The position numbers and the translations under genes are program-made. Below, piece after piece: positions 1 through 7,186 of a DNA stretch of 64,000 bases. Origin of the DNA: Faecalibacter sp. LW9 (GTDB taxonomy: Bacteria > Bacteroidota > Bacteroidia > Flavobacteriales > Weeksellaceae); assembly GCF_034661295.1 (NCBI RefSeq), contig NZ_CP141062.1, forward strand, positions 2,480,001 through 2,544,000, read 5' to 3'. The notes below the pieces were generated by a model. It was not told where the DNA came from and did not search any database. It saw only the letters and a list, made by a program, of their open reading frames with translations. Numbering within the stretch: position 1 is the first letter of the stretch; every line of letters starts with the position of its first letter.

Positions 1-1
1 G

Positions 2-76
2 CAGTTAGAAGATGTTATGAAAGAATTGGAACGAATTGATGGTATTCAAACGGTGAAAAGAACCTATAAAAATTAA
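2..76 (+). CDS. C-terminal end of a probable RelA/SpoT (p)ppGpp synthetase/hydrolase, partial
   Basis: Only the last 24 codons lie in the window, reading on from the left edge and ending in TAA. The residues (LEDVMKELERIDGIQTVKR) have the alternating pattern of the final helix and strand of an ACT domain, where a helix leads to a G-I-x-x-V strand. In Flavobacteriia this is how RelA/SpoT proteins end, so that is the most likely identity. Other ACT-domain proteins, such as an acetolactate synthase small subunit, cannot be excluded from so short a piece. Confidence 0.45.
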   Translation, partial: QLEDVMKELERIDGIQTVKRTYKN

Positions 77-79
77 GAA

Positions 80-352
80 ATGAAATCCTTATCTGTCGTT
101 TTATTTTTGATTTGTAACCTACAAGTTTTTGCTCAAATTCCCTTAAAAAAAGAGATTAAAAATGAAGCATTGTTACAACAATCAAATTAAAATAAAAAAG
201 TATATCTACCTATTTTTATGGTTGATGGTGTTCTTAAAGATTTGAAGGATAGCGTGAAAATTACATTAGATTTAATTGAAACTATAGAAATTGTAAAAAC
301 AGATCCAAACTACCCAAACGGATTGGTAAAAATTACAATGAAAAAAGAATGA
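80..352 (+). pseudogene. Small secreted protein with TonB-plug-like segment, interrupted by an in-frame stop
   Basis: An ATG three bases after the preceding stop opens a typical signal peptide (MKSLSVVLFLICNLQVFAQ), but after 36 codons a TAA at 188-190 stops it. The same frame then stays open for 53 more codons to a TGA at 350-352. The downstream part (FMVDGVLKDLKD, then IETIEIVK and GLVKITMKK) looks like the conserved core of TonB-dependent receptor plug and related secreted domains, in which a DG turn is followed by an I-E-x-I-x-V-x-K strand. The frame is unchanged on both sides, so a single nonsense change explains it. A strong hairpin follows directly. The function of the intact form is not known. 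Confidence 0.6.
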
Positions 353-382
353 AAAAAGTCCAACGAATTCGTTGGACTTTTT
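353..382. terminator. Bidirectional intrinsic terminator
   Basis: A perfect palindrome centred on GAATTC (stem AAAGTCCAACG/CGTTGGACTTT) is flanked by A-run and T-run, closing the broken small secreted gene. Confidence 0.8.
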
Positions 383-503
383 TGTTGAGACTAGTAATAA
401 AGGCACAAAGTTACAGAAATCTTTTAGAATAAATCGTATGATTTTCGCTAAGAAATAAGGCAAATCCGTATTAATTTTACACCCCGAAAACAAACAACAC
501 ACA

Positions 504-1481
504 ATGAACTCAAAGAACTACAATCCAATCGAAGAAGTATTAGAAAAAGTAAAAGCGAAAGGAGGTTGGGTAAATGCTCACTCTCATTTAGATCGTGCTT
601 ATTCTTTAACTTCTGATACATTTGCTTTATCCAATTCATTTTTAAAAGAAAAATGGCATTTAGTAGATGACATGAAACGTAAATCGTCAGTAGATGATAT
701 TTATTTCCGTATGGAGAAAGCGATTACTTACATGTTAGAACAAGGGGCACAAGCCATTGGATCATTCATTGATTGTGATGAAGTTATTGAAGATCGTTCT
801 ATTCAAGCAGCAAAACGTTTAAAAGAGAATTACGGAAAAGACATTGAGATTCGTTTCGCGAACCAAGTTTTAAAAGGAGTAATTGATCCTAAAGCGCGTC
901 AGTGGTTTGATTTATCAGCGGATTTTGTGGACATCATTGGAGGTTTGCCTGCGAAAGATTTTGGTCGTGAAGATGAGCATTTAGATATTTTATTATCGAC
1001 TGCAAAAGCTAAAAATAAGTTGGTTCATGTACATGTGGATCAATTCAATACAGATGAAGAGAAAGAGACCGAACAATTGGCTCGTAAAACCATCGAACAC
1101 GGGATGCAAGGAAAAGTATCTGCAGTACACTCTATTTCTGTAGCTGCACATCCAAGAAAATACCGTTATGAATTATACGAGTTGATCAAACAAGCAGATA
1201 TGCATATCATTTCTTGTCCAACTGCTTGGATCGATCACAACCGTACAGAACGTTTAGCGCCATCTCACAATTCAGTAACACCAGTAGATGAAATGATTCC
1301 AAGAGGAATTAACGTCGCTTTTGGTACAGATAACATTAACGATATCTATAAACCATTCTCTGATGGGCATTTACTGACAGAATTACGAGTGATGTTAGAA
1401 TCTTGTCATTTCTATGATGTAGATAAATTAGCAGAAATTGCAACGGATAATGGATTAAAAGCCTTAGGAATTCAAAAATAA
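504..1481 (+). CDS. Cytosine-deaminase-like metal-dependent amidohydrolase
   Basis: A 325-residue TIM-barrel amidohydrolase, probably cytosolic. The metal ligands of the superfamily are visible in order: H26-x-H28 in the motif NAHSHLD, a second pair at H175/H177 (HVHVD), H209 in SAVHS and the final D276 in GTDN. The HVHxDQ and GTDN pattern fits the cytosine deaminase (CodA)-like branch rather than dihydroorotase or urease. The protein is shorter than typical CodA (about 425 aa) because the small beta-sandwich domain of many amidohydrolases is largely absent. It precedes two guanidino-modifying hydrolases on the same strand after a terminator, so a separate transcript is likely. The exact substrate cannot be told from sequence; deamination of a pyrimidine, aminohydrolysis of a related ring or an adenosine-like substrate are all possible. 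Confidence 0.75.
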   Translation: MNSKNYNPIEEVLEKVKAKGGWVNAHSHLDRAYSLTSDTFALSNSFLKEKWHLVDDMKRKSSVDDIYFRMEKAITYMLEQGAQAIGSFIDCDEVIEDRSIQAAKRLKENYGKDIEIRFANQVLKGVIDPKARQWFDLSADFVDIIGGLPAKDFGREDEHLDILLSTAKAKNKLVHVHVDQFNTDEEKETEQLARKTIEHGMQGKVSAVHSISVAAHPRKYRYELYELIKQADMHIISCPTAWIDHNRTERLAPSHNSVTPVDEMIPRGINVAFGTDNINDIYKPFSDGHLLTELRVMLESCHFYDVDKLAEIATDNGLKALGIQK

Positions 1482-1507
1482 AATGTATATTTATACATAA
1501 ATTTAAT

Positions 1508-1534
1508 AATCTCGCTTTATGCGGGATTTTTTTT
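1508..1534 (+). terminator. Intrinsic terminator after amidohydrolase
   Basis: A short stem (AATCTCGC / GCGGGATT, with one G-T pair) and a loop TTTAT are followed by eight T residues. Confidence 0.7.
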
Positions 1535-1555
1535 GGAAAATCTTAAAATTACTAC

Positions 1556-2473
1556 ATGATGAAATTAAATGTTAAAAATGAATCGTCTAAATTAAAATCA
1601 GTTGTTCTTGGTCGAGCAGAATCGAATGGTCCGGTACCAACTTTAGAGGAAACATTTGATGCGAAATCCTATGAATCAGTATTGAATAATGATTTTCCGA
1701 AGGATGAAGATTTAATTCGCGAAATGGCTGAATTTGAACAGGTACTTAAAAAATACGATGTTGAAGTATTACGTCCAAGTTTAATTGAAAATTGCAATCA
1801 AGTTTTTTCACGAGATGTGGGATTTGTTATTGATGATGAATTTTTTGTCTCGAATATTATTCCGGATCGTGAGCGTGAAGTAGCAGCCTATCAACATATC
1901 AAAGAGAAATTTGCAGGCAATAAAATCACATATTTACCAGAACACATTTATGTTGAAGGGGGCGATGTTATTCTTTATAATGATTATATCTTTGTAGGAA
2001 CGTACAATCAACCTGATTTTAAAAATTTTAAAACTGGTCGTACGAATATAGAATTTGTTGATTTTATTCGTCATAAATTTCCAAATAAAAAGGTGTTGAA
2101 TTTTGATTTGAAAAAACACGATACCAATCCTTATGAAGGAATTTTACATTTAGATTGTACATTTCAACCCGTAGGAATTGATAAAGCCATTATTTATAAA
2201 GATGGATTTTTGTTTGAAAAGGATTATCAGCAATTGGTAGATATTTTTGGTAAAGAAAATTTATTTGAAGTAACTAAAGAAGAAATGTATTGGATGAGTC
2301 CAAATGTATTTTCAATTTCTCCTGAAGTGGTGGTAATTGAAAAGAATTTTGTACGTTTAGCCGAACATTTGGAAAATAGATGGGGGATACATGTAGAGCC
2401 AATAAATTACCGAAATATTTCTAAGATGGGTGGTTTATTAAGATGTTCTACTATGCCTTTAATTAGAGAATAA
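1556..2473 (+). CDS. Dimethylarginine dimethylaminohydrolase / arginine deiminase family protein
   Basis: A 305-residue member of the guanidino-group-modifying enzyme (GME) superfamily, which hydrolyses or transfers amidino groups of arginine-like substrates through a covalent Cys intermediate. The catalytic residues can be seen: E134 and D137 in VEGGD, H198 in LHLDC, and nucleophile C297 in LLRCSTMPL near the C-terminus. The length fits DDAH or amidinotransferase-like proteins rather than full arginine deiminases (about 410 aa). Two adjacent ATG codons at 1556 and 1559 are both possible starts. The stop is one base before the next ATG (ctlX-like gene), so the two are almost certainly co-transcribed and perhaps coupled. 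Whether the substrate is arginine, methylarginine or another guanidino compound is not decided by the sequence. Confidence 0.85.
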   Translation: MMKLNVKNESSKLKSVVLGRAESNGPVPTLEETFDAKSYESVLNNDFPKDEDLIREMAEFEQVLKKYDVEVLRPSLIENCNQVFSRDVGFVIDDEFFVSNIIPDREREVAAYQHIKEKFAGNKITYLPEHIYVEGGDVILYNDYIFVGTYNQPDFKNFKTGRTNIEFVDFIRHKFPNKKVLNFDLKKHDTNPYEGILHLDCTFQPVGIDKAIIYKDGFLFEKDYQQLVDIFGKENLFEVTKEEMYWMSPNVFSISPEVVVIEKNFVRLAEHLENRWGIHVEPINYRNISKMGGLLRCSTMPLIRE

Positions 2474-2474
2474 C

Positions 2475-3413
2475 ATGAAAAGAAAACAATATACAAATAC
2501 CATTTTAATGGTTGAGCCTGTGAATTTTAACTATAATCCACAGACTGCTGTAAATAATTATTTTCAACAAGAAGCGAACGATGAAGCAGATGCTATTCAG
2601 CAAGAAGCTTTAACTGAATTTAGAACGATGGTTTCTACTTTGCGTTCGAAAGGAATACAAGTGCTTACAATTCAGGATACTCCAATTCCACATACGCCTG
2701 ATTCAATTTTTCCGAATAACTGGATTTCTTTTCATGAAGATGGAACTGTTGTTTTATATCCTATGTATGCGGAGAATAGAAGACAAGAACGTAGAGAGGA
2801 GGAAGTTTTATCATTTTTAGAGGAAAAGGGATTTAACATAACGGACGTTTTAGATTTTACAACTGCTGAAGAAGAAGAAATTTTTCTTGAGGGAACAGGA
2901 AGTATAATTCTGGATCGTGAAAATGATATCGCTTATGCAGCAATCTCTCAACGTACTGATGAAGAATTGTTTATAGAATTTTGTGAGGAATTAGAATATA
3001 CTCCAGTTATTTTTACGGCTAATCAAACGGTAAATGGTGAACGATTACCCATTTATCATACCAACGTTATGATGTGTATTGCGGATCAATATGCCATTAT
3101 TTGTTTAAGTACGATTGATGATAAAAAAGAACGTAAAAATGTAGTCGAAAATTTAAAAGATTACGGTAAAGAAATTATTGCAATCAGTGAAGAGCAAATG
3201 CATCAATTTGCTGGAAATATGTTGCAAGTTGGAGGGATGGGGCAATCGTATTTAGTAATGTCACAAACAGCTTATGATTCTTTAACTGAAGATCAAAAAT
3301 CTGCAATTGAAAAATATAATCCTATTTTACCTGTAAAAATAGATACAATTGAAAAATTAGGAGGGGGATCTGCACGTTGTATGATGGCAGAAGTATTCTT
3401 GCCAAAAATATAA
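2475..3413 (+). CDS. ctlX: Citrulline utilization hydrolase CtlX-type GME superfamily protein
   Basis: A 312-residue protein of the same catalytic superfamily as its upstream neighbour but a clearly different branch. Signature parts are the N-terminal MVEPVNFNYNPQTA, the FPNNW segment typical of this group, the acidic LEGTGS motif, the YHTNVMM histidine motif and the C-terminal nucleophile C302 in GGGSARCMMAE. CtlX was named from Francisella, where it is required for use of citrulline as an arginine source; the name here rests on family resemblance. It starts one base after the stop of the DDAH-like gene. The pair suggests a small cytosolic module for breaking down arginine or citrulline-like compounds. 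A strong bidirectional terminator separates it from the convergent gene downstream. Confidence 0.8.
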   Translation: MKRKQYTNTILMVEPVNFNYNPQTAVNNYFQQEANDEADAIQQEALTEFRTMVSTLRSKGIQVLTIQDTPIPHTPDSIFPNNWISFHEDGTVVLYPMYAENRRQERREEEVLSFLEEKGFNITDVLDFTTAEEEEIFLEGTGSIILDRENDIAYAAISQRTDEELFIEFCEELEYTPVIFTANQTVNGERLPIYHTNVMMCIADQYAIICLSTIDDKKERKNVVENLKDYGKEIIAISEEQMHQFAGNMLQVGGMGQSYLVMSQTAYDSLTEDQKSAIEKYNPILPVKIDTIEKLGGGSARCMMAEVFLPKI

Positions 3414-3425
3414 ATCGAATTTTAG

Positions 3426-3458
3426 AAAAAAAGCGTTCAATCATTGAACGCTTTTTTT
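3426..3458. terminator. Bidirectional terminator between convergent genes
   Basis: The stem AAAAGCGTTCAA / TTGAACGCTTTT with a three-base loop, A-run on one side and T-run on the other, serves both ctlX (+) and the convergent gene (-). Confidence 0.85.
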
Positions 3459-3459
3459 A

Positions 3460-4002
3460 TTATTTGTAATTCTGCTTATACTTATTGTATTGTTGCAACG
3501 AATCTTTATATTGTTTTTCTAACATTTGGTATAAATCAGGTTGATTTTGTAATATCCCTTTATACTTTAAACGTTCTTTTTGAAAATAGGCCACTTGTTT
3601 TGTAATGACTTTACGATAAGCATCTTTGTCTTTACTTTTTCTACGGTTTAATTCTTCAACATCCTTTCTTGCTTTTCTGGCATATAATTCTTGTAAGTTC
3701 CACACGAATTGATATTCTTTTAATAATTCATCGTGTTTAATTGACATCCAAGAGTGCGAAGGATCCATGCGATTGTAAATTTTGTAAACCGGAAGTTTGC
3801 CCGTCTCTTCAGTTATTGTCCAAGAAATTTTTGAAGCGAATTCACCTTCTGGAGATTTTGTAACTTTTCCTTTTCCTTTAAAATCGTTAAAAGTTAATTT
3901 CTTTTCAGACCAATCAATCATTGGTTGTTCTTTCGTTTGCTGTGCATCAACTGTCATTGGTTGAATGATACTGAAAAATAATGTTGCTAAAGTGATAATC
4001 AT
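3460..4002 (-). CDS. Secreted DUF922-like protein with degraded protease motif
   Basis: A 180-residue exported protein: residues 1-20 form a signal peptide ending in VDA-QQ. The part WSEKKLTFNDFKG (31-43), the ASKISW segment and SWMSIKHDELL...ELYARK (84-110) match the layout of DUF922 proteins, predicted secreted zinc peptidases whose core reads LLxHExxHFDIxELYAR. Here the corresponding stretch at 93-109 is LLKEYQFVWNLQELYAR, so both histidines and the glutamate of HExxH are replaced. This protein should therefore not be an active zinc protease. The C-terminal third is lysine-rich and helical. It lies 58 bases downstream of murF on the same strand and may be read with it. The family assignment is from recall of the motif and is moderate. 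Confidence 0.6.
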   Translation of the reverse strand: MIITLATLFFSIIQPMTVDAQQTKEQPMIDWSEKKLTFNDFKGKGKVTKSPEGEFASKISWTITEETGKLPVYKIYNRMDPSHSWMSIKHDELLKEYQFVWNLQELYARKARKDVEELNRRKSKDKDAYRKVITKQVAYFQKERLKYKGILQNQPDLYQMLEKQYKDSLQQYNKYKQNYK

Positions 4003-4060
4003 AATTTAATGTCAAGTATAGTTGTATAACTCATATTCTAAAGATTTATTATCTATTGAA

Positions 4061-5341
4061 TTAAAACACTTCCGTTAATAAATCTAAGCGCATCCCGTGT
4101 GAGCCTTTGATTAAAACATTGTCTGAATATTCAAATTTGGATTTAACATAATCTTCAAAATCTTTACGGTTTTCGAACTTTTTAATTCGATCTGATGTAA
4201 CCGTTGTTTTCATAAAATGTTGACCTAATAAATAGATCTGATCAAATCCATAGTTAATTGCTTGATTTGCAATATTATTGTGTTCTTCTTCAGAAGATGC
4301 TCCTAATTCAAACATATCTCCAAGGATTACCGTTTTACTGCCTTCGAACGTTGAAAAATTCTTTAATGAGGCTTCCATACTCGATGGATTTGCATTATAA
4401 GCATCCATTACAATTTTGTAATGTTCTCTTTCGATGATTTGTGAGCGATGATTTGTTGGCGTATAATTTTCAATTCCTTTTTTAATTTGATCCAAAGTCA
4501 AATCAAAATGTTGGCCCATTGCAATAGCACAAGAAATATTACTAAAATTATAAGAACCTGTAAGATTGGTTTGAATTCGAATTCCATTTACTTCAACCGC
4601 TAGATAATCGGATTGTTCTTGAATAGGAGTAATGATGTATTGTCCCGAGTGGATGCCAAAAGTAATACGATTAAAATCTTCCGTTTTTTCAACTTGAATT
4701 TTATCTTCTACATTGACAAAAGCGGTTTTATTATTCGTTCTTAAAAAGTCATACAACTCTGATTTTCCTTTAATTACGCCTTCAACACCACCGAATCCTT
4801 CTAAGTGTGCTTTCCCAAAATTGGTAATATAACCATAGTCTGGTCGTGAAATTGTACACAATAATTCAATTTCTTTTTGGTGATTCGCACCCATTTCAAT
4901 GACAGCAATTTCAGTATCAGAAGGAATAGAAAGAATGGTTAACGGTACACCGATATGATTGTTTAAATTTCCAAATGTATAATGAACCTTATATTTTTCT
5001 TGTAGCGTAGCGGCAATTAATTCTTTCGTTGTCGTTTTTCCATTTGAACCAGTTAATCCAATGAATGGTATTTTCAAATGATTACGATAGGCACGTGCTA
5101 CATCTTGTAAAGCAGTAAGACCATCGTTAACATAAAAAATATTTTTTGAGGCATCTTCATATTCTTTTTCATCTACAATGGCAGCAATCGCACCTTCCTT
5201 AATTGCTTGATTAGCAAATTGATTTCCATTAAAATTTGCTCCTTTTAATGCGAAGAAGATTGAGTTTTTTTCGATTTTTCTAGTATCAGTAGTTACCTTT
5301 TTGTATTTTAAAAATAACTCGAAAATAGATTGTGTGTTCAT
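4061..5341 (-). CDS. murF: UDP-N-acetylmuramoyl-tripeptide--D-alanyl-D-alanine ligase MurF
   Basis: A 426-residue cytosolic Mur ligase that adds D-Ala-D-Ala to the UDP-MurNAc-tripeptide, the last cytoplasmic step of the peptidoglycan precursor. Visible are the N-terminal domain (TDTRKI, residues 18-23, and FFALKG), the ATP-binding loop GLTGSNGKTTTKE around 95-107, the VIEMGAN motif, the NAxNHxxN-like NPSSMEASL region in the C-terminal half and the C-terminal ILGDMFELG and LIKGSHGMRLD motifs typical of MurF. Length is normal. It lies downstream of gldJ, from which it is separated by a terminator hairpin, in an order common in Flavobacteriia. Confidence 0.95.
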   Translation of the reverse strand: MNTQSIFELFLKYKKVTTDTRKIEKNSIFFALKGANFNGNQFANQAIKEGAIAAIVDEKEYEDASKNIFYVNDGLTALQDVARAYRNHLKIPFIGLTGSNGKTTTKELIAATLQEKYKVHYTFGNLNNHIGVPLTILSIPSDTEIAVIEMGANHQKEIELLCTISRPDYGYITNFGKAHLEGFGGVEGVIKGKSELYDFLRTNNKTAFVNVEDKIQVEKTEDFNRITFGIHSGQYIITPIQEQSDYLAVEVNGIRIQTNLTGSYNFSNISCAIAMGQHFDLTLDQIKKGIENYTPTNHRSQIIEREHYKIVMDAYNANPSSMEASLKNFSTFEGSKTVILGDMFELGASSEEEHNNIANQAINYGFDQIYLLGQHFMKTTVTSDRIKKFENRKDFEDYVKSKFEYSDNVLIKGSHGMRLDLLTEVF

Positions 5342-5354
5342 GAACTAAAGGTAT

Positions 5355-5385
5355 AAAAAAACTCGGTTCATTGAACCGAGTTTTT
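5355..5385. terminator. Terminator between gldJ and murF
   Basis: The perfect stem ACTCGGTTCA / TGAACCGAGT is flanked by A6 and T5, directly downstream of gldJ on the minus strand and upstream of the murF start. Confidence 0.75.
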
Positions 5386-5403
5386 AGAAAATATTGCTTG
5401 AGA

Positions 5404-7026
5404 TTATACACCTCTTCTTTTACGTTTTGACTCTTTTGTACCTTTGAAGTCTTGAGCAACACGGAATCCGATCCATGATGTAGCTTCAGCTTGGTGCATA
5501 TAACGTCTTTGACCTGGATCTACCCAATAAATTGGATCTCTCCATGATCCACCTTTTACAACTCGAACTTCATCTGATAATTCAGTTGTTCTTTGCGCAC
5601 CGTCTTTTTCTAAGACTACTTTTCCGTTAGCGTCTACAACGAAGCGACGAACTGGAGAGTTGTACATATCATCAGTAGATTTTTCTTCACCATTCATTAA
5701 GATTAAAGAAGAAGAAGAATCACCATCACGGAAGTTACTATAATCTTTTACCACTTCTTTTTTGTAAGAACCTGGTAAACCTTTATAAACTAAACGACCA
5801 TTATTTAATGTATCGTATTCCATGTTTGTTGCATCATATTTTACAAAACCTCCGTTACCATTATCAATTGTTGATTTGTAGTTATTTCCACGGAAGTAGT
5901 TGAAATCGTTTGCTTCATCATCGATGATAGGGCGGTAGATATCAGCTGTCCATTCGGCAACATTACCTAACATACCATAAACTCCGTAATCATTTGAAGC
6001 AAATTTCTTCACATCATTAGTGATTGCAGATCCATCATTTCCGAAACCTCCAATACCAGAATAATCTCCACGACCTTGTTTAAAGTTGTCTAAATATTGA
6101 CCACGGTTTTTACCTTTTTCTGTACGGAAACTGTTTTGATTAACTTCTTTTCCTTTGTTTTGGTTGAACTCACGGTTTCCAGCTAAACCTAATGCTGCAT
6201 ATTCCCATTCAGCCTCAGTAGGTAAACGGAATTCTTGAACATCATTAGAACGTGTTAAACGGTTAGCATTTTGAATACGTGTGTTAGTCGATTTAATTTG
6301 ATACGTCTTTAATAATTTTGTCGAATCAATCGCTTCACTTACGTTTGAATCATTCTTTTTATACTGTTCAGTATTGAATGTTTTCTCTCCGTAGTTATAT
6401 TCTTCGTTTGAATAATAGTCTTTTGCCAAGATACCTTTATCCATTAACGCTTTCTCATTGGCACGGTCTGTTAACCAATCACAGTAGTTAACTGCTTGTA
6501 ACCATGTGATTCCAACCACTGGATAATAGCTAAACTCTTGTGAAAACATGTAACTTTCTGTAGAGAAGTTATCACGTGATAATGAGTTGTTAAAGATTGA
6601 TTCATCAGGCAACGCACTGTTGTAGATATCTTTGTATAATTCCTCTTCCGGTGGGAAAACTACTTTTAACCAAGTTAAGTATTCACGATATTCGTAGTTT
6701 GTTACCTCTGTTTCACCGATGAAGAAGGAATTAACTTGCATACGTACTGGAGAGTTATTCCAATCACGCATTACATCATCCTTAGTAAGTCCCATTGTGA
6801 AAGATCCTCCCTCAATGTAAACCATACCAGGCCATCCTTTAATATTTTTTTGTTGTTTCCCGGAAAAAAACCATCCTTTGCTATCATTTGGTTTCCAACC
6901 TGTACGGCTTGTGAAATTTTTTGTTCCACCACCTTTTTTCTTTCCACCACTTGATGCACAACTCACAAAAGTTAAAGAAGCTGCAGCAAGTACTAAAGAA
7001 AAAATACGTCCTTTATTCATTTTCAT
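5404..7026 (-). CDS. gldJ: Gliding motility / type IX secretion lipoprotein GldJ
   Basis: A 540-residue lipoprotein built on the formylglycine-generating-enzyme (FGE-sulfatase) fold. GldJ is needed for gliding and for assembly or stability of the T9SS motor proteins in Flavobacterium. The N-terminus from the chosen ATG (MKMNKGRIFSLVLAAASLTF) ends in the lipobox VSC followed by ASSGGKKK, so it should be lipidated. FGE features include VYIEGGSFTMG, WLQAVNYCDWL, FRLPTEAEWEYA, GNVAEWTAD, and VKGGSWRDP near the C-terminus; the active-site cysteines of true FGE are not expected in GldJ. A longer frame up to 7074 exists but adds a non-signal extension; 7020 is the alternative start. It diverges from porU, the classic flavobacterial gldJ-porU-porV arrangement. 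Confidence 0.93.
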   Translation of the reverse strand: MKMNKGRIFSLVLAAASLTFVSCASSGGKKKGGGTKNFTSRTGWKPNDSKGWFFSGKQQKNIKGWPGMVYIEGGSFTMGLTKDDVMRDWNNSPVRMQVNSFFIGETEVTNYEYREYLTWLKVVFPPEEELYKDIYNSALPDESIFNNSLSRDNFSTESYMFSQEFSYYPVVGITWLQAVNYCDWLTDRANEKALMDKGILAKDYYSNEEYNYGEKTFNTEQYKKNDSNVSEAIDSTKLLKTYQIKSTNTRIQNANRLTRSNDVQEFRLPTEAEWEYAALGLAGNREFNQNKGKEVNQNSFRTEKGKNRGQYLDNFKQGRGDYSGIGGFGNDGSAITNDVKKFASNDYGVYGMLGNVAEWTADIYRPIIDDEANDFNYFRGNNYKSTIDNGNGGFVKYDATNMEYDTLNNGRLVYKGLPGSYKKEVVKDYSNFRDGDSSSSLILMNGEEKSTDDMYNSPVRRFVVDANGKVVLEKDGAQRTTELSDEVRVVKGGSWRDPIYWVDPGQRRYMHQAEATSWIGFRVAQDFKGTKESKRKRRGV

Positions 7027-7157
7027 AGAATACTTATGGTTTTCAAATATTAAATTTATTGCAAATAAAAGCATTTAACAGCAATTTAACAAAGCTGTTT
7101 GCTACATTTATTTAACTCAAACGAAATATTTAATTTTTTATTTTATAAATCTAAAAA

Positions 7158-7165
7158 TATATTTG
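7158..7165 (+). promoter_or_regulatory. Candidate -7 element for porU
   Basis: TATATTTG matches the Bacteroidota -7 consensus TAnnTTTG and lies 21 bases before the porU ATG. No clear TTG was found at the -33 position, so this is only a partial promoter call. Confidence 0.4.
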
Positions 7166-7186
7166 TTCAATATACGTTTTCTTACA

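Noticed and set aside
5404-7026. gldJ as a sulfatase-modifying factor (true FGE)
   Set aside because: The lipobox, gldJ-porU-porV context and length fit GldJ; the catalytic cysteine pair of FGE is not seen.
6736-7078. Plus- and minus-strand frames of 60-72 codons over gldJ
   Set aside because: They lie wholly inside gldJ in other frames and have no start context or homology.
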